A DNA stretch of 17,320 nt from Asterionellopsis glacialis (Eukaryota; Bacillariophyta; Plagiogrammaphyceae; Rhaphoneidales; Asterionellopsidaceae). Location: contig WKLE02004979.1 of the NCBI GenBank assembly GCA_014885115.2, positions 1 through 17,320 of the forward strand. The letters are read 5' to 3'. The notes below the pieces were generated by a model. The model saw nothing but the letters and a program-made list of their open reading frames with translations. It was not told the origin of the DNA and ran no database searches. A program made the position numbers and the translations under genes. Position 1 is the first letter of the stretch. Each line of letters opens with the position of its first letter. Below are positions 1 to 8,419 of this stretch, in pieces.

Positions 1-779
1 TCCATAGCTTGCTTAACGATAAATGTTGCTTGCAAAGGGTCAAGTGTTTGTTGGAGCAATCTTTCATCTTCATTAGATATGTTGTCATCTCCATTTATTG
101 TTGGGATCGGTTCCTTCCGGCAATTCTGGGAGCATGGATACACTTCAATCATAGCATTCGGCGGAAGAGGCTTGCTAATACTGCCACAAAAATCCCCCGA
201 TACTTTAATGGCAAAACAACCACCGGCCTGAATGGCAATTGAAGATGCCGCGGCACCTCTTCCTCCACCAGGATTATTTCCACTGCCTAAATCACGGACA
301 AAATAGTTTCCACACCATACATCACCTGTTATGCCATCAATCACAATTCCTCCATCTTCTTTGCAGAGAGACTGTATGCCTTTTTTGGATAGAGAAGACT
401 GCTCTGGCATCTCTCTTTCTTCATTTGATGGAACAAAACTGAAAACATTGTATCGAACATGATCCTTTCCCCAAGGAGGCTTGCTATAATTTTTATCGGG
501 CAAACCGATTGTGCCAAGTTTCTCTTTTTCGGAACACAGAAGAGCTGCATTGCCTACAATAAAAAGACAACCATGGGCTTCTACCTTTTCACCAACTCCT
601 TCTGTTGCTATCGAAAAGGCAACTTTTCGAGTAGCTTCAACCACATTTGAATTGATGTGATCAGGTAAGTCATACTCTGTTTCTATTCTTGCGGGTTTAC
701 ACTGCTGCCGTTCGTCGCGAATGGAAGGTTGATTTTTACTAGTAGTAACATCATCATACTTGCTATTGCTACTGCCCAT
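1..779 (-). CDS. DisA_N (diadenylate cyclase-like) domain protein, 3' end beyond window
   Basis: The frame opens at an ATG (777-779, read on the minus strand) and runs without a stop to base 1, giving about 259 residues. The protein starts MGSSNSK, a good N-myristoylation signal (Gly2, Ser6, Lys7), so membrane attachment is plausible. Residues about 48-205 resemble the DisA_N/DAC domain. There is an early helix followed by GCLFIVGNAALL. Then comes LCKEDGGIVID (142-150), matching the DGA region of bacterial c-di-AMP synthases. After a loop, GGGRGAAASS (171-180) sits where the GTRHRTA motif should be, followed by a strand ending KVSGDFCGSIS that matches IxVSxxxGxIs. The RHR residues that hold the ATP phosphates are missing, so this may be a ligand-binding or inactive derivative. 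From residue about 206 the sequence is acidic and unrecognised. The fold call rests on motif order read by eye. The gene is divergent from the SRPBCC gene. Confidence is high for a real gene and moderate for the family. Confidence 0.72.
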   Translation of the reverse strand, partial: MGSSNSKYDDVTTSKNQPSIRDERQQCKPARIETEYDLPDHINSNVVEATRKVAFSIATEGVGEKVEAHGCLFIVGNAALLCSEKEKLGTIGLPDKNYSKPPWGKDHVRYNVFSFVPSNEEREMPEQSSLSKKGIQSLCKEDGGIVIDGITGDVWCGNYFVRDLGSGNNPGGGRGAAASSIAIQAGGCFAIKVSGDFCGSISKPLPPNAMIEVYPCSQNCRKEPIPTINGDDNISNEDERLLQQTLDPLQATFIVKQAM

Positions 780-1687
780 ATTTTATTTTAAAATATCACG
801 ACATTGCTACCATGCATAGGCAACAGCTTGAATGTTATATTCTATTTTTTAGTCGATAGTGTAAGGTTGGCGAGGAATCACAAAAGTTTCTTTTGTCGAC
901 CGTGAGCGATCCGTGGGAAGAACAAAAGCTTTCTAGAGACAGCATGTTCTGTTCTGTTTTTAGTTTTTAGTCGTGTGATGATGACACGAGAAAATATTTT
1001 TTCCCACCCCGGTTTGACCACATATAAATATCATTGCGGGTGTTGGGAGTCCGAGGTCCGTCCTACCTGGGTAATATTTTGAGTGTTCATTGCTAGAGGA
1101 CCCTTGAACTACCTCGCGTAGTCATAACTACCAGGTAAGGTACCGTTACCAGGTACATGGTAACTACCAGCTTGGGTTCGTCCTGGAAAGATCCTATGTA
1201 AGATCAGTATGCACCTGTAGTAACTACCGGTAGTCGGATTCAAGAGAGTCTGGACTACCGACCGTGCTCGAGCTAATGATATCATTATTATTTGAATCAT
1301 TCGATTGACCAAGACAGCACTATGGCATACGTTTTTTACCAGGTTATGGGTTATGGGGGTTTGTCCCCAAAATAATAAGAATCTCTTGTCAGGGACCCAG
1401 CGATGCCTTGTGAGAAAGCTTGCTGTTTTTGTGCGTATCTTTCTGACACGCGTTGGTTTTTGACATCGATCTGAACTGATGCCGACACATCGCAGATCGT
1501 ACGACGACATCATCAGACAGCATTTGTCAAAAATCTGGGTTATCTCGATTTCATTTCGAAGAACACACCCAACGATCATCTTTGTTTTGTCCTATTGATC
1601 CAACACAAAGACATACCTCTAGTGACTGTATCTCACTAATACACCTTGTTTTCAAAGAATTCATTACTGTATTCTCTCTATCCAAAG
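780..1687. promoter_or_regulatory. Divergent intergenic region with TACCAGGTA-type motifs
   Basis: This stretch separates two divergently transcribed genes and should hold both promoters. It contains several copies of a palindrome-like motif: TACCTGGGTAATATT at 1064, TACCAGGTA at 1129 and 1147, TACCGGTA at 1225 and TACCAGGTTA at 1337. An open frame of about 156 codons on the minus strand (1109-1579) shows no recognisable domain or targeting signal and covers these repeats. I treat it as chance. No RNA gene was seen. Confidence 0.4.
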
Positions 1688-2651
1688 ATGACTAGTTTCT
1701 CATGGTTTCTTCGCACTCCAGCTTTAGTAGCAATTGTGTTTCTTGCTGCGTTCGCACCAAATCAACACAATGTTGTAGTGGAAGGAAAAAAGATGGATCG
1801 TAATGCAGGTCATGAACATCGTGGCGTTTTAACTCCGTACGAACCTGGTCCATTTGGACAACTTTCATTAGAAAAGAAAGATGAATCTATTCTAGGCAAT
1901 GGAAAGCCAGTCATGAAGCAAATCTTGCCAGAAGAAGAAGGTGGCGCAGGCAAGGCTGTATGTGTTCAAGATGTTGATGCACCCAAGTCAGCCGTTTGGA
2001 ATCAGATTTTAAATTTAAATGATTACAAAGGCAAGGTACCCAAAGTAAAAGAATGTAAAAACTATGTCTTTAAAAAGAATGGTGATGGTAGATATACAAT
2101 AAAGACTAAAATGGTTGTCGGGGTTATGCCTGGATATTCGGTATGTTTCATTTTGTTGGAGGGTTCATCATGAACAAAAGTAGTGGCAAAATCGCAAATG
2201 TTCACTTACATTTTACATGGTATCGCCGTGCCCATGATTTGAAAATGGACTCTGTTCTTTCTCTGCTTCATGTATGCTCACTCTTCTCCTTCGATCTGCT
2301 CTCTTTTACAACGAATTTTTGCTTGTTGCAATACACTGCCTGTTACAGTATGAAAATTATTATGATCATACGTACATCCCGGAAGCTGATTCATTGGTAT
2401 GGTCTCTTGATTATGATAAGAGATGTGACTTTGATGATGTCGCAGGACATTGGCATTTAGAAAATCATCCAAGCAAGCCTGGATGCACACGTGTGTTTTA
2501 CGCATGTGATTTGAAATTAAAAAATTCTGTACCTGGGCCTGTCATGAACTTCTTGTCCAAAACAGCACTTAAAACAGCAACTGGTTGGGTGAAAAAAGAA
2601 AGTGAAGCCAAACCTGAAGCTGTCATGCCCGGTGAATTTGTTACACAATAA
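1688..2651 (+). CDS. Secreted SRPBCC/START-like protein, two exons
   Basis: Exon 1 is 1688-2140 and exon 2 is 2349-2651, separated by a 208-nt GT-AG intron (donor GTATGT, acceptor TTACAG) that falls between codons. The product is about 251 residues. The frame is open upstream as far as 1646 but has no ATG there, so 1688 is the start. The N-terminus (MTSFSWFLRTPALVAIVFLA) is a typical signal peptide, predicting entry into the ER and secretion or vacuolar delivery. The mature part has the SRPBCC/START pattern: VCVQDVDAPKSAVWNQILNL at the start (helix-grip fold, polyketide cyclase/COQ10-like), a region around DYKGKVPKVKECKNY, then strands with RYTIKTKMVVGVMPGYS, and near the end CTRVFYACDLKLKNSVPGPV followed by an amphipathic C-terminal helix. 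Such proteins bind hydrophobic ligands in a pocket; the ligand here cannot be told. It is convergent with the downstream kinase gene. Confidence 0.8.
2141..2348 (+). other. Intron of the SRPBCC-like gene
   Basis: A phase-0 GT-AG intron of 208 nt, about twice the length of the others in the window. The donor is TCG|GTATGT and the acceptor TTACAG|TAT. Reading through it meets in-frame stops, while splicing joins GYS to YENYY in an unbroken domain. Confidence 0.85.
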
Positions 2652-3153
2652 ATCCCAACACTTGAGAACTAAACACCAAGATGTCCTATGAAAACTAATA
2701 GATAGACGAGATGGTGCACGTGCTATTATAACAATACCTCACTATAAAGGTCTTTTTTAAAAGTAGTTACCTACAATATAATTTTCTATTGCTGCCCTGA
2801 TTTTCCCACGACGCCCTTGGAAATTCAGTTCGATACAACACAGCTTTTCGTTTAGAAATTTTGTTTGAAAATGTCTCGAATGACAGCATAGGAACGCTAC
2901 GAAAGTTCTCGGTTAGCTTGGTACAAAATAAAAGTAAGACACCGGGGACTCCATGATCTACGTGGCTTTTCTGACGCTGCTGCTCATGCCCATCCAAAGA
3001 TGATGAAAAATTGATCTAATAAAAAACAATCATAAAAAGAGAAAACACAAGGCCCCATACAAATAAATTAGTTTCTCTATGTAAAAGTAGATTGATTTTG
3101 ATATTCACTTCTTCTTGTATTTACATTCAGCGTTTCCACCACTGTTGTAAATA
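2652..3153. other. Convergent 3' intergenic region
   Basis: This region lies between the 3' ends of the SRPBCC gene (plus) and the kinase gene (minus). It should hold two 3' untranslated regions. A minus-strand frame at 2767-2997 begins with TTG rather than ATG and has no recognisable features. I see nothing else here. Confidence 0.4.
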
Positions 3154-4614
3154 TTAAAATGCAAATGGACCAATACCAGTTGTTAAGAAGTATGGATGAA
3201 ATAAGATCTGTGTAATGGAAGGTCTCTTTTTGGGTTCAATCTGACAACATTGTGTAATCAGATCTTTCAACTTTTCATCTTGGACAGGCCCAACATCAAT
3301 TTGAAATCCGGCACTTCGTACAGTTTGAGTAATTTGGGATGGTGATTTCTTACCAAAGTATGCCTTACCGGTACTCAATTCGTACAACAACACACCGAAT
3401 GACCAAATATCATACCGATCACTCAACACAAATTCCAAACCTTCGCCTGCCAAGTATGCCTTGGCGAATTCTGGAGGACAGGCTTCCGGACTGTAGTCTA
3501 CAGGATTATTTCTAGAAGGCATAGCACTCTCCAAGTCAATACCCTTGAATACAAGATTACCAGCCTCTTCTTGCACAACAAAGTTTTCAGCCTTCAAATC
3601 GGTCCAAACTAAATTGGATTTATGTACAGCTTCCAAACATTGAGCTGCTGCTGCAGCAGCATCGCGTAGTTCTTTGCCCTTTAATCCTTGTTTGCGACCT
3701 ACCAATAATTCACGGAGATCCTTTTCACCCTTTTCAATCACAACGGCACATTGGCCAGCAAACCGTTTACCAGGACCAGCATCTTCAATGAATTCTACCA
3801 AATTTACAAACATGCCACGAGTCAATCCACTAGTAATGGTTTTGTAATTTTTTGTTTCACGTTTCAATGCCACACGGTTAGGTGACACCTTGATGGTTAA
3901 TGCTTGTCCCATGGGCAATCCATCTGAATCAGCACGGTAGGCTGTATAAATATCACTCTTTCCAGATGTACTACGTTTTGATCTGCCGGATACCAAGTAC
4001 TTGCCTCCTGCGATCGTTTCACCAGTCAAGCTGTATTCAGAAGTTGCCTGTTTCATGGCATTCGCCAATATTTGTTCTTCACTCATTTTGGGAGCTGGTG
4101 GTGGCGGCGGAGGAGCTGGTGCAGGTTCTGGTTTCTTGTTAGCAACCACAACTTTTTTCTTCACCTGCTGCTGCTTCACTTTAGGTGCAGGTTTCGCCTT
4201 GGGTGCCGCAGGTTTGGCTGGTGCTTTTCCATTCGCCTTCATGAATGGAAGTGGTGCCTGAGCTACGCCTAATTTGTATTTCGAACCAGACTTGGTAACG
4301 ACAATTTTTTGTTCTGATGCCGCATTTGGATTTGACAATGGACTTGTCGTGATTCGATCACCATCATCAATGACAGGATGACCTGTCACCACACCAATGA
4401 CACAACCAGATTTATCAATTCTCCATTTATTCAATACAGGAATTGCCATATATAAGCTTGTACTACTGGAAGTTGAGACGACATTTGACATTGAGCTTTT
4501 CGAGAGAAAAGATGAGGTAGTTGTAAAAGCCTGAACATCATTATTATTACTGCCCAAAATCGCGAGGAACAAAATTGCTACAATAGCACTTGTAGCTTTA
4601 TGAAACGATATCAT
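3154..4614 (-). CDS. Plastid-targeted atypical protein kinase
   Basis: The product is about 486 residues from the ATG at 4612-4614. The frame is open up to 4653 only from a TTG, so the ATG is preferred. The N-terminus has a signal peptide (AIVAILFLAIL) ending NNNDVQA|FTTTSSFLSK, a diatom-type bipartite plastid signal with Phe after the cleavage site. Residues about 56-123 form a compact unknown domain containing KSGCVIGVVTGHP and ITTSPL. A Lys/Pro/Ala-rich linker follows (about 130-178). The kinase domain spans about 203-478: Lys242 in TIKVS, catalytic loop WTDLKAEN (Asp339, Lys341, Asn344) in place of HRDLKPEN, metal-binding Asp360 in IDLE in place of DFG, PPE at 380-382, and DIWSFGVLLYEL. 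The glycine-rich loop is poor (SGRSKRSTSGKSDIYTAY). The key Lys and Asp residues are kept, so activity is possible but the chemistry may differ. It may phosphorylate a thylakoid or stroma protein; the target is unknown. Confidence 0.83.
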   Translation of the reverse strand: MISFHKATSAIVAILFLAILGSNNNDVQAFTTTSSFLSKSSMSNVVSTSSSTSLYMAIPVLNKWRIDKSGCVIGVVTGHPVIDDGDRITTSPLSNPNAASEQKIVVTKSGSKYKLGVAQAPLPFMKANGKAPAKPAAPKAKPAPKVKQQQVKKKVVVANKKPEPAPAPPPPPPAPKMSEEQILANAMKQATSEYSLTGETIAGGKYLVSGRSKRSTSGKSDIYTAYRADSDGLPMGQALTIKVSPNRVALKRETKNYKTITSGLTRGMFVNLVEFIEDAGPGKRFAGQCAVVIEKGEKDLRELLVGRKQGLKGKELRDAAAAAAQCLEAVHKSNLVWTDLKAENFVVQEEAGNLVFKGIDLESAMPSRNNPVDYSPEACPPEFAKAYLAGEGLEFVLSDRYDIWSFGVLLYELSTGKAYFGKKSPSQITQTVRSAGFQIDVGPVQDEKLKDLITQCCQIEPKKRPSITQILFHPYFLTTGIGPFAF

Positions 4615-5218
4615 TTCCAACTGTTCTGGATGAACTCCCAGAGCACAGAACAAAGATTTTTTTGGTGTATGTCTTTAAGGACAGAACAACGTCAATGGGT
4701 CAGTGTTCAGACAAGAAAGTACACCCAGCAGATCTAAAAATAGCAATCCAGGCTGTCAACAGAGAGGGAACATCTCAATCTGGAAACAGATGACAGATCC
4801 AGAGATATCCGTACAAGATCGACGAAAAAGTGACGGAAGATCAAACGAACCCGGTAAAACACCACGTCACTATATTCTTTGATTTGTATGATTCCTTACG
4901 TATGGAATTAGTACATAAATAATCATAGTAGTATTTGTGAAACAGCATCTTAGGAAAAGTTGAGAAAAGAAAGACTAAAATTCCTATTCATCTTTTTCTT
5001 GTATCGTTGAACCGGCGATCCTAAGAAAAAGTTGACAAAGTTGAGTCATACTTGTTAGTGTTAAAGGTAAAAAAAGGAAAGACCTCTCCATAAATCTCAA
5101 AACTAGGTCCTCTGGACTATCTTATCCAAACCTAACAGATTAAAAAGCTGCACAGAGGCAATGTAAATAACTTGTAGTATCCAATTTTATTTTGACAGAA
5201 TCGGCTTAACATTAGGAA
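4615..5218. other. Intergenic region: kinase promoter and DGAT2 3' end
   Basis: Both flanking genes are on the minus strand, so this stretch should contain the kinase promoter and 5' leader (near 4615-4900) and the 3' untranslated region of the DGAT2 gene. It is AT-rich with no convincing open frame or RNA gene. A near repeat, TAGGAAAAGTTGA and TAAGAAAAAGTTGACAAAGTTGA, occurs around 4950 and 5020. Confidence 0.35.
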
Positions 5219-6259
5219 TTACATAATCTTTAAAGTACGTTCGCCGTACCCTTCATCATGTTTATGACGGTCAAACAAAGCTTCAAGTTCCTTCAAGAAC
5301 AGAGCATGGTACTTGTCAATCATTTCAGGCGAAGGGTTGGCCCCCACGCAAGGGATATCCATAGGCTTTCCAATAACAACGTGCATCTTTTGTGGTTTTG
5401 GAATTCCAAGTGGGATACCAAATCGCCCCCAGAAAAACAATGGTAGGAAACCAATGGCTCGTGCCACCTTATTGACAAGTTCTCCCCTTGGTACGAAGTA
5501 CCCATAAGCCCCACGAAGATTGAAACAAAAGCAAGGTACAATAGGATTTCCTTTTTCCAACGCAAGTTTGACAAAACCCTTACGATTGGCAAGGTACAGA
5601 ACAACTTCATTGGGTTTAGCTGGATCCATTAATGTCATTTCTTGTACTCCACCGGGACAGAATGTAAAACTTTCACCACGCTCTAACCGTTTACGGAATG
5701 TTTTCTTATCCACAGGATCACCCCCGACCCAGGTATATACGTGCTTCATAAAGGGCACATTGAATACAGCACTTGTCATGAGAGCAGCACCCGTCTCTCC
5801 TGCACGACCAGGAATTCTCCCAAGACATGTGTTAAACGCAAACACACTAAAGGGTAATACATCATGCGGTTCAAATGCAAAGATAGATGCTTTACCATCA
5901 TGAGAAGTCTTCACGATTGCATCTGCATCTTCTATTGTTGTCTTTAAGGCAAAGTACTTTTCAGCTTGAACCATCATCCAATTTCCAAACTTTGTTCCGT
6001 ACTTTCCAAAAAACTTGCGTGGTATCAACAATGATAATGTCATGAGACCGATGAGGAAAATGCGTTGATTAGACGTGGCGAAAAAGATCGTATACGTTAT
6101 CATGAGAGGCACAACACCCATCCAACCTAACCAAACTAATACTCCGAGAGTTGGTACCAATGATGCATCTTGATCCACACTTTTGACAGTCCACTTGGCA
6201 CGCTCCTTGTCCGTCGCGAGACTTGACTTGTTTGCGGTTTGAGCTGATGATGTTGCCAT
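5219..6259 (-). CDS. DGAT2-type diacylglycerol (or monoacylglycerol) acyltransferase
   Basis: This single-exon gene encodes 346 residues and starts at the ATG at 6257-6259. DGAT2-family enzymes transfer an acyl group from acyl-CoA to diacylglycerol at the ER or lipid droplet, the last step of triacylglycerol synthesis. Two adjacent hydrophobic segments (about 33-60 and 66-80) form the usual membrane hairpin. The active-site block FAFEPHDVLPFSVFAF (128-143) has EPHD where animals and fungi have HPHG and plants EPHS; the His is kept. Further family blocks are FCPGGVQEM (200-208), RKGFVKLALEKGNPIVPCF (226-244) and FFWGRFGIPLGIP (275-287). The length agrees with the family (about 330-390). Diatoms have several DGAT2 paralogues. 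I cannot say which one this is, nor exclude a wax synthase or MGAT specificity. Confidence 0.9.
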   Translation of the reverse strand: MATSSAQTANKSSLATDKERAKWTVKSVDQDASLVPTLGVLVWLGWMGVVPLMITYTIFFATSNQRIFLIGLMTLSLLIPRKFFGKYGTKFGNWMMVQAEKYFALKTTIEDADAIVKTSHDGKASIFAFEPHDVLPFSVFAFNTCLGRIPGRAGETGAALMTSAVFNVPFMKHVYTWVGGDPVDKKTFRKRLERGESFTFCPGGVQEMTLMDPAKPNEVVLYLANRKGFVKLALEKGNPIVPCFCFNLRGAYGYFVPRGELVNKVARAIGFLPLFFWGRFGIPLGIPKPQKMHVVIGKPMDIPCVGANPSPEMIDKYHALFLKELEALFDRHKHDEGYGERTLKIM

Positions 6260-7210
6260 ACTAATATATTCGAACGGGCTCTCAACTTTTTTTTCCTAAT
6301 TTATATGAAAGAAAATTGGTGCTAGTTGAAGATTCACGTTTCGATTGTGGTCGTTTACAATGAGTTCGGTTTTGTTCTGTGTTGACTTTCTAGAGAGGAA
6401 AAGGCGTTCACGATTAACACACATTGGTGGCGTACGTTGCTTTTTCCCATTTTACAATATTTTATTACACTCGAGAAAAATGCTGTTGACGTCATTCTTA
6501 CGGACATTTCGTGCTTGTACTAAAAAATGTACCTGGTACTCGTACCTGGTATTATTATAATAATGTATTTACCAGGTAATATTATTATGAGTATTGTACG
6601 GTAATTGAAGGGCCCACGTACCAGGTGCGCTCCTCCTAAGCATCTCTGATGAAATTCCCAAGGAAGTGATTGTATAGCAGTCACAAAACAAGAAGGAGGA
6701 TCACCGGTCAGAATAACAATCAACATTGCAAAACACTACCCGTTTATGGAATTACGGGGGAAAGACCCACTTTGCACCTTTTGGAGGAAAATCCTTGCAA
6801 GGTGGACTTTGGGTTTTGAAACCATCCAATCTGGATTTTCGAGATGACAGGCGTGTCTAGTAGTCCTAGATGCCATTATCCCTTCGTGCATGTGAGTGAC
6901 AGCGACACTCGGCTGCTCCGTATACTGTATTCTCTGATTCATAGTAAGCTCGGCAATTGCTTACCACAAGCAAGTCACAAGACTTGATTGCAATATATGA
7001 AGCCTTTTACATCAAGTTATTGATAGCTTTTACTAGTTTAGTTTCATACCGTATTGTGTATCTTTTAGGAAAAGGTGCCGTCTCTGTATCAAGAATAAGG
7101 TATACATGCTCCTCCGAACAAACTGGTCCTTAGCCCTCTAGAAAAGCTGTACCGATTCGTCTCTATAATGACTCGCACCGTTTTCAACTGTTTCTATAAT
7201 ATACTGTAGT
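6260..7210. other. Intergenic region with motif cluster and hairpin
   Basis: This 951-nt gap lies between two minus-strand genes and contains the DGAT2 promoter (right of 6260) and the 3' region of the lumen-protein gene. Several small frames of about 70 codons exist; none has recognisable composition or motifs. The notable content is a cluster of TACCTGGTA-like palindromes at 6530-6627. Confidence 0.4.
6530..6627. repeat. Cluster of inverted TACCTGGTA/TACCAGGTA motifs
   Basis: TACCTGGTA occurs at 6530-6538 and 6543-6551, its exact reverse complement TACCAGGTA at 6570-6578, and a variant TACCAGGTG at 6619-6627. The second and third copies form 9-bp arms of an inverted repeat. Between them lies a perfect 14-bp AT palindrome, ATTATTATAATAAT (6551-6564). 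The structure could form a hairpin or cruciform, or be a binding-site array. Confidence 0.75.
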
Positions 7211-7966
7211 TCAAACTTCTTCTCCAAGCACAAACAGGACAGCATAATCTTGTTTCGCGCAACCATTAATAGCAGGCATCTCTGCACCAGGCTTGACTGG
7301 GAACATTTTAGTGTCTGCGTTAGGTGGGGTACATGAACCAGGCCCGTCTGCACCAGGAGTATACCTTGCAGATCGACATGGTAAGTGTGTCACATCATAA
7401 AGGGATCCTTTCTGTAGCTCCCATCGTCCATCATCAAATACAGTTAGGACAGTTGTTACCTCCCGATCACCTGTAACAACATAACGCTTGTAGGGTAAAA
7501 TTTCCTTTGTTTCCTTATCAAACTTTTTTCTTGGCAAGTCACCAGGATTTGACATGATTAATCCATGTTCTTCCACCCACCAATCATCTTTTTGGAATGG
7601 CCAACCTGCAGGTGCTACACCTGTTTTGGCAAGTCTTGATTCATAATTATTTAAGTATACACCACGAGGACCAGGATCATCTCTCCAAAGACCCCATTTA
7701 TCTGCACCAGTCCCAGATGATGCGGATGGGTCACCCAATGCAGCTATAAACCGAATGGCGGGATAACGCTGAAATTTGGATTTCGGTTTACTTGCTGTGT
7801 TAGTATCTTCAGCGTTAACATATTGTGGAACAAGCAATGCCAGAGATGGAATCGATGTCAACCATGTTCTACGAGATCGATGCTGCTGTAGAGATAACGA
7901 ATTGATGGTAGTTGCTGTTGAAAGCAACAAAAACGCCGCAATAATTTTGTTGGCTACAGAATTCAT
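7211..7966 (-). CDS. Conserved-looking thylakoid-lumen protein of unknown function
   Basis: The product is 251 residues from the ATG at 7964-7966. The N-terminus is layered. First comes a signal peptide (IIAAFLLLSTATTINSLSL) and a short transit segment. Then comes a twin-arginine motif, SRRTWLTSIPSLALLV, ending in QYVNA|E, an AxA-type cleavage site at about residue 52. Together these predict passage across the plastid membranes and Tat-type import into the thylakoid lumen. The mature part (about 200 residues) has no membrane span. It contains RFIAALGDPSASSGTGADKW, then WGLWRDDPGPRGVYL, GWPFQKDDWWVEEHG and a C-terminal Cys-containing segment (Cys at about 201, 216 and 239) that could hold a disulfide. 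I recognise no Pfam-type domain. It is divergent from the DUF1995 gene with a 453-nt shared spacer, which suggests shared regulation of two plastid proteins. Confidence 0.8.
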   Translation of the reverse strand: MNSVANKIIAAFLLLSTATTINSLSLQQHRSRRTWLTSIPSLALLVPQYVNAEDTNTASKPKSKFQRYPAIRFIAALGDPSASSGTGADKWGLWRDDPGPRGVYLNNYESRLAKTGVAPAGWPFQKDDWWVEEHGLIMSNPGDLPRKKFDKETKEILPYKRYVVTGDREVTTVLTVFDDGRWELQKGSLYDVTHLPCRSARYTPGADGPGSCTPPNADTKMFPVKPGAEMPAINGCAKQDYAVLFVLGEEV

Positions 7967-8419
7967 CTTGGCTGTATTTGATATATAGCCTTTTAAAAAG
8001 GATTGCTAATGCTGACTATTCTCGACTATGATGTGATGCTGTCTGGGAGATGGTATCAACACGAGTGTTGTCCCACTTGTTACAGAAAAAAGGGTCAAAA
8101 CAAAAATGAATCAGATGACTGAAACCGAGAACCTCGAGAACACGTCATAGCATATTTTACTGCTTAGAAGTGAAGCTTGCGATCTTTAAAAACACAATAT
8201 GTAAGCATCAGTAGATTTTGTAAACGCGGAAGCAACTTTGAATGAGAAAACACTCCCTATCATGCGTAAGGATGTCTTTGAAGAGTTCATATTTCAAGAT
8301 TGTCTGATATGCGATTAGACTTTATAATATCATGTCTGATGGTGTGACAGCGGAACATTTTGCACGTGTCAACAAGAGAAAACAATAAGTTCACGTACCG
8401 GTAGACCAAGAAGGCAATC
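7967..8419. promoter_or_regulatory. Shared divergent promoter of two plastid-protein genes
   Basis: The 453-nt spacer lies between the starts of the lumen-protein gene (minus) and the DUF1995 gene (plus). It ends with a TACCGGTA palindrome at 8396-8403, 16 nt before the DUF1995 ATG and so probably within or next to its 5' leader. No open frame or RNA gene is evident. Confidence 0.45.

Noticed and set aside
9..650. Several small frames on both strands at the left end
   Set aside because: They are shadows of the long minus-strand DisA_N-like frame that runs off the edge.
1109..1579. A 156-codon open frame on the minus strand
   Set aside because: It has no recognisable domain, membrane or targeting pattern, covers the intergenic TACCAGGTA repeats, and lies in the expected promoter region of a divergent pair.
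2767..2997. A 76-codon minus-strand frame between convergent genes
   Set aside because: It starts at TTG, not ATG, and lies in the 3' regions of two genes.
5320..5903. Overlapping frames on both strands within the DGAT2 gene
   Set aside because: DGAT2 family blocks run in the called frame across this region; the others are shadows.
6345..6942. Three frames of about 70 codons between the DGAT2 and lumen-protein genes
   Set aside because: They are short, overlap the palindrome cluster or lack any recognisable motif, and fit chance frames in AT-rich spacer DNA.
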